Source: JACRAV01 sp964571235
Lineage (GTDB): Bacteria > Zixibacteria > MSB-5A5 > GN15 > FEB-12
Reading direction: 5' to 3'
NCBI GenBank assembly: GCA_964571235.1
Contig: CAZNAI010000005.1
Location: forward strand, 1-64,000
Length of the DNA stretch: 64,000 nucleotides
Positions 7,672 to 16,603 of this stretch are shown piece after piece (position 1 is the first letter of the stretch; each line of letters starts with the position of its first letter). The translations under genes and the position numbers were made by a program. Under the pieces are notes generated by a model. It was not told where the DNA came from and did not search any database. It saw nothing but the letters and a program-made list of their open reading frames with translations.

Positions 7672-8752
7672 CGCTCTTACCCTTCTGTCGGTTCCGGGAG
7701 TAGGGCGACAGCGCTTCACCAAACTGGTGCAAAAATTCGGCTCCCCCGCCGCTGTCCTTGGCTTATCGGTGAATCAACTGGAGACAGTTCCCGGCATTTC
7801 AAAGGGGCTTGCCTCGTCTATCCGTCAATCGCAGGATTCCGCCACCGCGAAAAAGGTAACAGCGCAGATCGCCAAACTGGGCTGGACTGTCTTGTTCTGG
7901 GATTCTCCCGAATATCCAAAAACACTGACCAATATCCCCGATGCCCCGCCGATTCTCTACCGCAACGGCGACGCGGTCGGCAACGACGAAAAAATGATCG
8001 CAATTGTCGGCACCCGCCACGCCACCGAACGGGGAAAATCGTTCGCCTATTCACTGGCGACCGAACTGGCCAAGCGCGGTGTGGTGGTTGTTTCCGGCAT
8101 GGCGGAGGGAATCGACTCCGCGGCCCATCGCGGCGCGATCGACGCCGGCGGCAAAACCATTGCTGTCTGGGGGACATCGCTGGATATCGTCTTTCCCGCC
8201 TTCAACCGTCAACTGGCACTGAAAATTATTGAGAGCGGCGCGATCTTTTCTGAGTATCTCCCCGGCACCAAAGGCGACAAAGGGCTGTTCCCTGACCGTA
8301 ACCGAATTATCTCCGGACTGTCAGCGGGAACAATTGTGGTCGAGGCGGGCGAAAAATCCGGCGCACTTATCACCGCCACTGCCGCACTTGAACAAAACCG
8401 AATTGTCTTTGCCGTGCCAGGCGCTCCAGGCGCGAAGTGCAGTCTTGGATGCAACGAACTGATCAAAAAAGGGGCGCGACTACTCACCAGCGCTCAGGAC
8501 ATTTTTGATGAGATTCCGTATTTCAAAGGACAGGTGACCGCCAAACAACTCTCTACCCGCCCCGATATGACACCGGCTGAAATCCAATTGGTCAATATGC
8601 TCTCGGAAAAGCCAATGCAGGTCGACCAGATTTCTCGCGCCGCCAACTTGCCGGTCCCGGCTGTGATGGAATTTCTTTTGGCGCTTGAACTCAAAGGAGT
8701 GGTGCAGGAACTTTCGGGCAAACGATTCACCCTCGCCGAACAGATGTCGTGA
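7640..8752 (+). CDS. dprA: DNA processing protein DprA
   Basis: Loads RecA on incoming single-stranded DNA during natural transformation and protects it. The 370-residue protein has an N-terminal helix-hairpin-helix region (LSVPGVGRQRF and LETVPGISKGLA). A central Rossmann-like DprA fold follows, with IVGTRHATERGKSFA, VSGMAEGIDSAAHRGA and SGLSAGTIVVEAGEKSGAL. The C-terminal winged helix spans about 300-365. The ATG at 7640 lies inside the end of obg; a TTG one codon earlier is possible. The start of the next gene overlaps its stop codon (GTGA), so obg-dprA-ptsH look translationally linked. Confidence 0.95.
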   Translation: MNSEVKTRLVDALTLLSVPGVGRQRFTKLVQKFGSPAAVLGLSVNQLETVPGISKGLASSIRQSQDSATAKKVTAQIAKLGWTVLFWDSPEYPKTLTNIPDAPPILYRNGDAVGNDEKMIAIVGTRHATERGKSFAYSLATELAKRGVVVVSGMAEGIDSAAHRGAIDAGGKTIAVWGTSLDIVFPAFNRQLALKIIESGAIFSEYLPGTKGDKGLFPDRNRIISGLSAGTIVVEAGEKSGALITATAALEQNRIVFAVPGAPGAKCSLGCNELIKKGARLLTSAQDIFDEIPYFKGQVTAKQLSTRPDMTPAEIQLVNMLSEKPMQVDQISRAANLPVPAVMEFLLALELKGVVQELSGKRFTLAEQMS

Positions 8753-9018
8753 TCAGAAAATCCACTCACATTGTCAATAAACTCGGTCTGCACGCCCGGC
8801 CCTCAGCGTTGCTGGTCTCGACCGCCGCCAAATTTCAATCAGAAGTCTTTTTCACAAAAGACGGCCTACGGGTCAACGGCAAGTCGATCATGGGAGTCAT
8901 GATGCTGGCCGCTGAGATGGGAGCGGAACTTGAGATCGAGACCGACGGCCCCGATGAATCAGCCGCGATGGACGCCCTTATGGCGGTAGTCGCAGGCGGC
9001 TTCGGCGAATCGGGGTGA
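8749..9018 (+). CDS. ptsH: HPr family phosphocarrier protein
   Basis: An 89-residue cytoplasmic phosphocarrier of the phosphotransferase system. It receives phosphate from Enzyme I on His15 in KLGLHARPSA (11-20). The regulatory site is also present at the canonical position, Ser46 in NGKSIMGVMML, the residue modified by HPr kinase in organisms that have it. The start is a GTG overlapping the dprA stop. Its partner Enzyme I lies 1.4 kb downstream, with a Fic gene between them. No Enzyme II is in the window, so a regulatory rather than sugar-transport role is possible. Confidence 0.93.
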   Translation: MIRKSTHIVNKLGLHARPSALLVSTAAKFQSEVFFTKDGLRVNGKSIMGVMMLAAEMGAELEIETDGPDESAAMDALMAVVAGGFGESG

Positions 9019-9197
9019 CTTGCCCGATATTTTGTTTCCAAGTCTCGTTTTTTGGCGATGTCAATTAATTATTGACAATTTGTTAAATAGTATTGACATT
9101 GCGATTGATGCAACTCAATATCAAATATAGTCTTAAATGGTCTTGTGTTAATTCGTCGCGGGATGCCTGTTAAATCGCTAAGCTGAGTACAGCAATT

Positions 9198-10352
9198 ATG
9201 AGTGGATTTAGATATTTCGAATTGAAGGTCGTTCCGCCATTGTATTCCTCCCCTCTGACGGACCTGATTATTGACCTGGATTATCTTCGAAGAAAGCCCC
9301 TGGAAGGATCGACGAGTCCGGCCATTTTCTTCCAGCTCAAGAGCATATTCCACATGATGGAGAGTCTTGCATCGGCGAGCATTGAAGGCAATCGCACGAC
9401 CATCGCAGACTATATCGAAACCAAGATTTCGCCAAAACCGAAACGAGACTTTTCGATTCAGGAAATTGAGAACATGGAGGAGTGTCTTGCGTTCATAGAC
9501 GAGCACTCGGATGCGCTTCAACTCGATCGGGCCTTTATCAGCGAACTTCACAAACGGGTAGTGAAAGGACTTCCGCCATCTCCGACCGGAGAAGGAGACC
9601 GCACTCCGGGAATGTACCGACAGTTCGATGCCAAGATTCAAAATTCAAATCACGTCCTACCACCACCTGCCTATGTAGCTTCATACATGGACGAGCTTTT
9701 CAATTTCATCAATCACAGCGATGAGCCGAAGTACGACCTGATAAAGACGGCTATCGCCCATCATAGATTCGTTTGGATTCACCCGTTTCAAAACGGAAAT
9801 GGTCGAACTGTGAGATTGTTCACCTATGCAATTCTCGTCAAGCACGGGTTTGCGATTAATCGCGGACGGATCTTGAATCCAGCGGCCGTATTTTGTGACA
9901 ACCGGGAGGATTACTACGATAACCTCTCTTTGGCGGATACTGGTGATCCAGAGAAAATCCTCATGTGGTGTCAATACGTGCTCGAGGGGCTAAAACGTGA
10001 AATTGAGAAGATCGACAGACTATTGGACTACTCATACCTGAAGGACAAAATCCTTCTGCCTGCAATTGCGTATATCACGGAACGTAAGATGATCTCCGAT
10101 TTGGACTCAAAAATCCTGCGGAAGATTGCATCCATAGATTCACAGCAGTTTGTGGCGGGGGACATCAGAGATATTATTGGCGCCAAGTACAGTTCCGAAG
10201 TATCTCGCGTAATCAGCCGCCTTAAGTTGGCGGGCTTTATCTCGGCCTTTGAAAATAGCCCGCGAAAATATTATCTGCGATTCGACAACAACTACCTCTT
10301 ACGAGGAATCATGAACGCACTGTATGACGAGGGATTTGTTCGCCTTCGATAG
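9198..10352 (+). CDS. Fic family protein (class II, N-terminal inhibitory helix)
   Basis: A 384-residue Fic-domain enzyme expected to transfer AMP or another nucleotide phosphate to a protein hydroxyl. The catalytic motif HPFQNGNGR (195-203) is intact, with His195. An N-terminal inhibitory motif S59-xxx-E63-G64 (SASIEGN) is present, the self-restraining glutamate arrangement of class II Fic proteins. The flap segment includes FDAKIQNSNHVLPPP (143-157). The C-terminal 100 residues resemble a winged helix. The gene and its A+T-rich 180-bp leader differ in base composition from the flanking pts genes and separate ptsH from ptsI, so acquisition by transfer is likely. Its target is unknown, and no antitoxin gene is adjacent. 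Confidence 0.93.
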   Translation: MSGFRYFELKVVPPLYSSPLTDLIIDLDYLRRKPLEGSTSPAIFFQLKSIFHMMESLASASIEGNRTTIADYIETKISPKPKRDFSIQEIENMEECLAFIDEHSDALQLDRAFISELHKRVVKGLPPSPTGEGDRTPGMYRQFDAKIQNSNHVLPPPAYVASYMDELFNFINHSDEPKYDLIKTAIAHHRFVWIHPFQNGNGRTVRLFTYAILVKHGFAINRGRILNPAAVFCDNREDYYDNLSLADTGDPEKILMWCQYVLEGLKREIEKIDRLLDYSYLKDKILLPAIAYITERKMISDLDSKILRKIASIDSQQFVAGDIRDIIGAKYSSEVSRVISRLKLAGFISAFENSPRKYYLRFDNNYLLRGIMNALYDEGFVRLR

Positions 10353-10461
10353 TCTGTTCCGAGCGCCCAGATTGAAACTCGGTGACATTCCGCTTGCCTC
10401 TGCCTTCCCCCCCGGCGTACCTTGCCCTCGCAACAACTTAGAGGAGTATTAAGGGTAGCAA

Positions 10462-12201
10462 ATGGTCGACCGCCGGAGGATAATCAAGGGGGTCCCGGTT
10501 TCGTCCGGGATAGTCGTCGGCCGTACCCATTTGGTCCTTCCCGGCGACATTTCGGTCGCCGAAGTCAGTGTCCCTGCCTCCGAAATCCAAGGCGAAATAC
10601 AGTCTTTGAAAAAAGCAGTCGACGAGACTGTCGAGGACCTTCGAAAACTAAGGGTATCGGCCGGAAAAAACGCCGCGGGACCGGTCACCAAAATATTCGA
10701 CGCCCTCCTACTCATTGCCGACGATCAGGAGTTTTTCCGAAAAGTCTCCGCCGAAATCGCCACCCGTAAGCGTAACGCGGGATTTGTATATAACACTCTG
10801 GTACAACAGGTTACCGATCCACTAAAAATGTCCTCGGATCCGTATATGCGACAGATGGCGGGCGAGATCGACGCGGTGGCCAAGCGGGTGCTCTCTCACC
10901 TTTCGGGATTCGGCCAGCGCTCGACTGCCAAATTCTCCGCCAACACGGTGCTGGTGGGAAAGAGCTTTGCCCCCGGCGAAACGCTGGCGTATCGCGACCG
11001 CAAAGCCGCCGCACTGGTGGTCGGTGAAGGGGGACGCAATTCCCACATGGCACTGATCGCCCGATCAATGATGATGCCGGTGGCGGTCGTCGATGAAAAC
11101 TGGGCGCAGATTCCGCACGATGCCGCGATAATCATCGATGGCTCCGTCGGACTGGTCATTATCCATCCGACCGAAAGCGATATCGAAGAATATCAGGCCA
11201 AAGCCCGCAAGCAAGGTACTACTCTAACCAGCAGGCTAAAAAACATCGGCGAACTTCCCGCCCGCACCGCCGACGGCATAGAAATCACTCTGATGGCCAA
11301 TCTCGAATTGCCCGGCCCGACCGATGATCTTTTGTCGGTGCAAAAAATTCCTGTGGGGCTCTACCGCACCGAGTTTCTGTACCTTTCATCAGATAGATTT
11401 CCCACTGAAGAAGAGCAGTACGAGTATTATCTCCAGATCGCCGAGAAGTTCTCCGAATCTTCCGTTGTTTTGCGGACTTTCGATCTGGGGGCCGATAAGG
11501 TACGCACCGATTCAGTGCTCCCTCACGAAGACAACCCTGCTCTCGGATGGCGCGGGATTCGGATGATGCTCGAAATGTCCGATGTCTTCAAAACCCAGAT
11601 ACGGGCGATCCTGCGGGCCTCGGTGCATGGGAATCTCAAGATTCTCCTGCCGATGATTACCGACGTTTCCGAGGTCGACAAGGCCTGCCGGTATATCGCA
11701 CAGGTGATGGCCGATCTGCACAAAGCCAAAATCCCTCATGATGAGGACATCAAGATCGGTGTCATGATTGAGGTCCCGGCCGCCGCGCTGACCGCCGATC
11801 TGATCGCCCCCAAGGTTGATTTCTTTTCGATCGGCACCAATGACTTGACCCAGTATACGCTGTCGGTCGACCGCAACACTACCCGCGTCACCGACTTGTA
11901 CAATCCGCTCCACCCCTCGGTCCTGACTCTTATGAACATGACTGTCCAGGCGGCCCATCGCCACGGTATCCCAGTGGCTATTTGCGGCGAAATAGCCGGT
12001 GACCCGGTTGCTTTGCCGCTGTTTATCGGGATGGGGGTGCGTGAATTTTCCATGAATCCGACGAAAATTTTTGATCTCTCTCGCCGCGTAAATCGCGTAG
12101 ATTCACAGGCGGCCCGAACCCTGGCGGCTTCATTGCTGTCCGGGGCCACGACCGCCATGGTCAAGCGCCGATTGGATGCCTTCGGCGCGGCTTTGGAGTA
12201 A
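10462..12201 (+). CDS. ptsI: Phosphoenolpyruvate-protein phosphotransferase (PTS Enzyme I)
   Basis: A 579-residue cytoplasmic enzyme that takes phosphate from PEP and passes it to HPr. The phospho-histidine is His195 in EGGRNSHMALIAR (189-201), with Asn where many homologues have Thr. The C-terminal PEP-binding barrel carries LYRTEFLYL, FDLGADKV, GWRGIRMML, FSIGTNDLTQYT and the catalytic-cysteine loop CGEIAGDP. Length is standard. AAGGG sits 7 nt before the ATG. A possible own promoter, TTGCCT-N18-TACCTT (10394-10423), lies between fic and ptsI, which would keep ptsI expressed despite the intervening gene. Confidence 0.95.
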   Translation: MVDRRRIIKGVPVSSGIVVGRTHLVLPGDISVAEVSVPASEIQGEIQSLKKAVDETVEDLRKLRVSAGKNAAGPVTKIFDALLLIADDQEFFRKVSAEIATRKRNAGFVYNTLVQQVTDPLKMSSDPYMRQMAGEIDAVAKRVLSHLSGFGQRSTAKFSANTVLVGKSFAPGETLAYRDRKAAALVVGEGGRNSHMALIARSMMMPVAVVDENWAQIPHDAAIIIDGSVGLVIIHPTESDIEEYQAKARKQGTTLTSRLKNIGELPARTADGIEITLMANLELPGPTDDLLSVQKIPVGLYRTEFLYLSSDRFPTEEEQYEYYLQIAEKFSESSVVLRTFDLGADKVRTDSVLPHEDNPALGWRGIRMMLEMSDVFKTQIRAILRASVHGNLKILLPMITDVSEVDKACRYIAQVMADLHKAKIPHDEDIKIGVMIEVPAAALTADLIAPKVDFFSIGTNDLTQYTLSVDRNTTRVTDLYNPLHPSVLTLMNMTVQAAHRHGIPVAICGEIAGDPVALPLFIGMGVREFSMNPTKIFDLSRRVNRVDSQAARTLAASLLSGATTAMVKRRLDAFGAALE

Positions 12202-12233
12202 GCAGTAACCTTATACAGACAGGATGTGCCCCC

Positions 12234-13304
12234 TTGACCCTTCTTGACAATCTGGAACAAGTTCGCGCCATTGATCCGGAAAATATGTACAACCGGATTT
12301 TCGATTTTCCCGAACAGATGGCCGACGCGCTCGCCATTGCGCAGAAATGGCAGGTGTCGCCCAAAGAGATCGCCGATTTCCGCAATATTGTAGTTGTCGG
12401 AATGGGCGGCTCGGCCATCGGTGGCGATCTGATTCGCTCGTACTTGAGCGGCAAGTTAGTCGTACCGTTTGTCGTCTGCCGCAACTACCAGTTGCCGGAA
12501 TTTGTCGATGACGAAACGCTGGTGATTGCGTCGTCGTACAGCGGCAACACCGAAGAGACACTGGCGGCGGTCGACGATGCCTTGGGCAGAAAAGCGATGA
12601 TTGTCGCTATGACCACCGGCGGGATGCTCAATGAGGTCGCTCGGCTTAATGGCATCCCCTGCCTGTCGTTGCCATCGGGACTCCAACCCCGCGCCGCACT
12701 CGGCTATTCGTTCATTCCTCTTCTGGTCCTGCTGGAAAAGCTGGGTATTTTGAAAGATGTCTCGAAGGATGTCAATTCGACTATAGAGTGGCTCAAACAC
12801 GAGCGGGAATTGCATATCGAGGATCTTCCGGCCAGCGACAACGCCGCCAAATTTGTCGCAACCCATGTTCACGGTAAGATTCCGATCATTTATTGCGGCC
12901 CCACCCTGACCGACAGCGTCGGCGTTCGGTGGAAAGGCCAGCTTTGCGAAAACAGCAAGACGCTCGCTTTTGTCAATCAGTACGCCGAGTTTAACCACAA
13001 TGAATTGGTCGGCTGGTCCGAAAGGATCAAGCCGCTCGCCAAGCATTTCGTCGTCATTCAGTTGCATGATGCCGACGACCACCCGCGCATCAAGCGGCGT
13101 ATGGACATAGTCCGGGAATTGATCGAGAAGCTGGGTGTTACGGTTATTGAAATTGAATCAACCGGTGAGACCCCGCTCCAGCGGATGTTCTCCTTGATTC
13201 AGTACGGAGATTTCGTTTCTTACTACCTGGCGATACTGAACGAAGTCGACCCGACTCCCGTCGATGCCATAGAGAAACTCAAGAAGGCGTTGGTGTCGGC
13301 CTGA
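12234..13304 (+). CDS. Bifunctional phosphoglucose/phosphomannose isomerase
   Basis: Interconverts glucose 6-phosphate or mannose 6-phosphate with fructose 6-phosphate. The 356-residue double-SIS-domain protein has VVVGMGGSAIGGDLIRSYL (48-66), ASSYSGNTEETL and LPSGLQPRAALGY. The C-terminal half has FNHNELVGW, carrying a conserved histidine-glutamate pair. This matches the archaeal-type bifunctional enzyme rather than classical Pgi. The start is a TTG at 12234 with AGGA 9 nt upstream; nearby ATG and GTG codons are out of frame. It follows ptsI by 32 bp and would feed the GDP-mannose branch encoded at 26-28 kb. Confidence 0.9.
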   Translation: MTLLDNLEQVRAIDPENMYNRIFDFPEQMADALAIAQKWQVSPKEIADFRNIVVVGMGGSAIGGDLIRSYLSGKLVVPFVVCRNYQLPEFVDDETLVIASSYSGNTEETLAAVDDALGRKAMIVAMTTGGMLNEVARLNGIPCLSLPSGLQPRAALGYSFIPLLVLLEKLGILKDVSKDVNSTIEWLKHERELHIEDLPASDNAAKFVATHVHGKIPIIYCGPTLTDSVGVRWKGQLCENSKTLAFVNQYAEFNHNELVGWSERIKPLAKHFVVIQLHDADDHPRIKRRMDIVRELIEKLGVTVIEIESTGETPLQRMFSLIQYGDFVSYYLAILNEVDPTPVDAIEKLKKALVSA

Positions 13305-13361
13305 CCGTCCCCGAAAGCTGACCGCGATCAGGCGGTACAGCCGCCTTGTAAATGATATAGG

Positions 13362-13396
13362 ACGCGCCGGCTGAAATCGGCCGGCGCGTTGTAGTA
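13362..13396 (+). terminator. Hairpin terminator after the ptsI-isomerase unit
   Basis: Ten-bp perfect stem ACGCGCCGGC (13362-13371) and GCCGGCGCGT (13380-13389) with an 8-nt loop. TTGTAG follows it, and a smaller GGCGG/CCGCC hairpin precedes it. The T-run is short. Confidence 0.6.
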
Positions 13397-13454
13397 TGCG
13401 GCCCGAACTAATAGCAGAATGACGAAACAGAACCTATTGCGAAACTGATCCGAT

Positions 13455-14342
13455 ATGAAGCGCCTTGAGAGATTTAGTGCCGGGTTGACCGGTTTGTTGA
13501 CTCTGACCATGTTACTTTTCTGGTCGGCGGCGGCATTTGCCCAGGATCAACCAGCGGCCACTCAATCGGATTTTCGTGTCGACCGGATCAATGCGCTGGT
13601 TGCAATTATTGTGTTCGCCTCGGCAGTCATTTTCTTTACTCAGCGGGCAAAGCAGGGGAAATCACTGTATATCCGAAGAATGGCCGGGTTGGATGCGATC
13701 GAAGAGGCGGTCGGTCGCGCAACTGAAATGGGCAAACCGGTACTGTTCATTCCCGGACTGCAGGAAATCGACGAGATCGAGACTATTGCCGGAGTCTCGA
13801 TTCTGGGACGGGTAGCCAAAATCACCGCTCAGTACGAAACGCCGCTGATCGTCCCGGTCCGCTACCCGCTGGTCTTGGCGGCCGGGCAGGAAGTAGTCGA
13901 GCAAGCGTACCGCGAGGCGGGCCGCGCCGATTCATATAACAAAGACACTGTTCGGTATGTCGCTGGGGACCAAATGGCCTTCGCCTCGACAGTCAACGGC
14001 ATGCTGATGCGTGAGCGGCCGGCGGCTAACATCTTTATGGGAGCATTTTTTGCCGAGTCACTGGTGATTGCCGAGACTGGCAACGCGGCCGGCTCTATTC
14101 AGATTGCCGGGACCGCCCAACCCGAACAACTCCCGTTTTTCATCGCCGCTTGCGATTATACACTCATGGGTGAGGAACTGTACGCCGCCTCGGCCTATCT
14201 CTCGCACGAATCGCTATTGCTGGGCGGACTCAAGGGCCAGGATTTCTTCAAGCTTATTGTCGTTTTCATGATCATGCTCGGCATAATCCTGATGATGTTT
14301 GGAGCCGCAGAATCTTATCAAAGCTGGTTTAGGGTCGAATGA
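13455..14342 (+). CDS. Uncharacterised membrane-anchored protein, first of a four-gene membrane cluster
   Basis: A 295-residue protein of no assigned function. It has an N-terminal hydrophobic segment or signal (about 9-29), a second membrane span (47-63), a soluble domain (about 70-260) and a C-terminal span (268-288). The soluble part has alternating strands and helices, including MGKPVLFIPGLQEIDEIET and ANIFMGAFFAESLVIAETGN. It may correspond to the uncharacterised family called DUF6754, but that is from memory and unchecked. Its stop overlaps the next start (ATGA), and three more membrane genes follow with overlaps, so the four products probably form one complex. Confidence 0.75.
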   Translation: MKRLERFSAGLTGLLTLTMLLFWSAAAFAQDQPAATQSDFRVDRINALVAIIVFASAVIFFTQRAKQGKSLYIRRMAGLDAIEEAVGRATEMGKPVLFIPGLQEIDEIETIAGVSILGRVAKITAQYETPLIVPVRYPLVLAAGQEVVEQAYREAGRADSYNKDTVRYVAGDQMAFASTVNGMLMRERPAANIFMGAFFAESLVIAETGNAAGSIQIAGTAQPEQLPFFIAACDYTLMGEELYAASAYLSHESLLLGGLKGQDFFKLIVVFMIMLGIILMMFGAAESYQSWFRVE

Positions 14343-15016
14343 GAACCACTGTACCCCTCATAGTGGCATTTTTGTCCGGGTTGGTCATGCTGGCCGCCTT
14401 CTTCTTCCAAAGCGAAGGGACTTTTCTGGGGCGGGCCTCGCAGGAGCTGTTGATTTGGAGTTCGATCATCTCCGGATTCTCGTTCCTGCTTGGAGCGGCG
14501 TCGATTGTCAGAGTAAACTGGCGGGTGGTATCAATGCGCAGGAGCGGTTGGGGATACAATCTGCTCACAGTGATCTCGGTCTTCGTGATGCTCATCCCCG
14601 CTCTTACTCCGAAAAGCTGGTTGCCACCATCGCTTGCCATGCTTGCCGGACGCGATTCCGGCTCGATATATGATTGGATATTCACTTATCTCGCGACACC
14701 AATGAGCCAGACCGTTTTTGCGGTGCTCGCATTTTATATCGCGTCAGCCGCCTATCGCGCATTTCGTGCACGCAGTGCCGAAGCAACACTCTTGCTCATT
14801 ACTGCATCGCTGGTCATGCTCTGGCGGGTGCCGATGGGCGAGGCTCTCCTTCGCGGCATGAGCGACAGTCTGCCGGGCTGGATCAATACGTATGTCATGA
14901 ACGGCATCAATATGTCGGTACAGCGCGGAATTGTTATCGGCGCCGCTCTCGGGGCCGCGTCGTTCTCGCTGAGGATATTGCTCGGCATCGAACGAACCTA
15001 TATGGGGCGAGGTTAG
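14339..15016 (+). CDS. Uncharacterised multi-span membrane protein, second of the cluster
   Basis: A 225-residue, very hydrophobic protein with about six predicted membrane spans: roughly residues 7-24, 34-54, 70-90, 113-135, 145-160 and 195-212. Arginine-rich loops such as VNWRVVSMRRSGWGYN and YRAFRARSAEA lie between them. I recognise no motif or family. It overlaps the preceding gene by 4 bp and is followed after 3 bp by the next, so co-translation is likely. Expected location is the cytoplasmic membrane. Confidence 0.7.
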   Translation: MRTTVPLIVAFLSGLVMLAAFFFQSEGTFLGRASQELLIWSSIISGFSFLLGAASIVRVNWRVVSMRRSGWGYNLLTVISVFVMLIPALTPKSWLPPSLAMLAGRDSGSIYDWIFTYLATPMSQTVFAVLAFYIASAAYRAFRARSAEATLLLITASLVMLWRVPMGEALLRGMSDSLPGWINTYVMNGINMSVQRGIVIGAALGAASFSLRILLGIERTYMGRG

Positions 15017-15019
15017 GCG

Positions 15020-15853
15020 ATGTCGATCTGGTCCAAACTGGGGAAACTTGATCGCCGCTGGGTATATCTGCTCGTCTGGCTGGCGGTTATTTTGCCGCTT
15101 ATTTTTCCTGTCCCGTTCCCGATCAGTGTCACACCCGAAGCGCGGCAACTGTATGACGCGGTCGAGGCCTTACCTGATTCAAGCGTTGTCCTTTTGACCT
15201 TCGACGTCTACCCCAACGCACTCGCAGAAACCGAACCGATGGCGCGCGCGGCGCTCCATCATCTGTTCCGCAAGCATATCAAGATTATCACCCTGACCAC
15301 TATTCCGCTCGGTGGACCGTCGATTGCTGAACGAGTCACACGCGATCTGGCCGCGCAGTATGGCAAGACATACGGTGTCGATTTCGTGAATCTCGGATAC
15401 AAACCGAACTACGTTTCTGTGCTCAAGGGACTGGGGGCGTCGATTGCCTCGATCTATCCGACTGACAACTCCGGCACGCCGCTTGAGCAACTCTCGCTCA
15501 CCCAACAGGTCAAATCATACGCCGACATGAAATTCATTTTTGTCGTTACTGATAACGGCATCATCGACTACTGGATAAGTATCGTCAACGCGCAGTACAA
15601 AATCCCGGTCGGCGCCGGTGTGACGGCAGTTATGGCTCCCAAGCAGTACGCGTATGTGAATTCAAAGCAGTTGACCGGCCTGTTAGGTGGCATGAAAGGC
15701 GCCGCCGAATACGAAGAGCTGGTCGACAAACATGCGCTGGCCACAACCGGCATGGGTATTCAATCGCTCATTCACTTTCTGCTTATCGCACTGATTATTG
15801 TGGGAAATCTCGCCTACTTCATGACCAAACGCCAGAAGGAGCCAAAGGCATGA
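15020..15853 (+). CDS. Uncharacterised protein with a soluble domain between two membrane anchors, third of the cluster
   Basis: A 277-residue protein. An N-terminal span covers about 16-33 and a C-terminal one about 248-268. Between them is a soluble alpha/beta domain containing SSVVLLTFDVYPNALAETEP, a helix-strand unit ending IKIITLTTIPLGGPS, and the acidic strand FIFVVTDNGIID. The pattern suggests a Rossmann-like fold, but no nucleotide-binding loop is clear. If both spans are real, the large domain lies on the outer face. The stop overlaps the next start (ATGA). Confidence 0.7.
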   Translation: MSIWSKLGKLDRRWVYLLVWLAVILPLIFPVPFPISVTPEARQLYDAVEALPDSSVVLLTFDVYPNALAETEPMARAALHHLFRKHIKIITLTTIPLGGPSIAERVTRDLAAQYGKTYGVDFVNLGYKPNYVSVLKGLGASIASIYPTDNSGTPLEQLSLTQQVKSYADMKFIFVVTDNGIIDYWISIVNAQYKIPVGAGVTAVMAPKQYAYVNSKQLTGLLGGMKGAAEYEELVDKHALATTGMGIQSLIHFLLIALIIVGNLAYFMTKRQKEPKA

Positions 15854-16479
15854 CGTGGGAAGTTGTCCAGATCTGGATTGGAGCGTTCTTGACGGTCGCC
15901 ATGTTCTCGTTTTTGTACAAGGACAACCCGGTATACAAAGCGGCCGAACATGTCTTTGCGGGAATTACCGCCGGATACTATGTCGCGCTCTATCTGGACA
16001 CCGTTGTGTATCAGCAATTATTCATGCCGATCACCTCGAACTTTGCTCAAAACTGGCGGCTGATTATTCCGGGAATCCTTGGTCTATTGATTTTTGGACG
16101 ACTCTGGCCGAAACTGGGCTGGCTAGCCCGGTTTGGTCTGGCCTTTATCATGGGAAACACCGCGGGCGTCTTTTTGGCGTCGGAACTTCACGGAAAAGTG
16201 ATTGGGCAGATGTCCGGCACGATGCAGGTGCAGACAGTCGCCGGCGTACCGAATTATTTCCTGACCGCGATTGTAGTGATAGGACTTTTGTCTACACTCA
16301 TCTATTTCTACTTCTCGCACCCGCACACTGGCCTATTGGGTGTGACCGCCTCAACCGGTATTTGGTTTATCATGATTTCATTCGGCGCCCATTTCGGCTA
16401 CACGGTGATGGGCCGTGTCTCGCTTTTGATCGGCCGGGTCTATTTCCTGTACAACGACTGGATCGGGACAATGCGGTGA
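15850..16479 (+). CDS. Uncharacterised multi-span membrane protein, fourth of the cluster
   Basis: A 209-residue membrane protein with about six spans, near 5-22, 35-55, 70-88, 93-110, 135-155 and 165-185. The first loop carries YKDNPVYKAAEHVFAGITAGYYVA, with a charged KAAEH next to a small-residue helix. It overlaps the third gene by 4 bp and closes the cluster; a repeat-filled gap of about 380 bp follows. Function is not known. A membrane-embedded complex with the previous three products is inferred from gene packing alone. Confidence 0.7.
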   Translation: MTWEVVQIWIGAFLTVAMFSFLYKDNPVYKAAEHVFAGITAGYYVALYLDTVVYQQLFMPITSNFAQNWRLIIPGILGLLIFGRLWPKLGWLARFGLAFIMGNTAGVFLASELHGKVIGQMSGTMQVQTVAGVPNYFLTAIVVIGLLSTLIYFYFSHPHTGLLGVTASTGIWFIMISFGAHFGYTVMGRVSLLIGRVYFLYNDWIGTMR

Positions 16480-16603
16480 CCTGGCTCCCCGCGTCTTGAT
16501 CCGCCGCGACGGACTCAACGTGTCGATGACCACGCAATTGTAGTGCTTTCTTGTAGCCGACCGCTCCGCGGTCGGTTCCCTCCTTCGGGAAGATTCCCAG
16601 TCT

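Noticed and set aside
9072..9128. TTGACA boxes and an ATATCAAATAT match shared with the tetR leader (1362-1372)
   Set aside because: No convincing -10 at correct spacing, and the 11-mer match is short and A+T-rich, so chance is likely.
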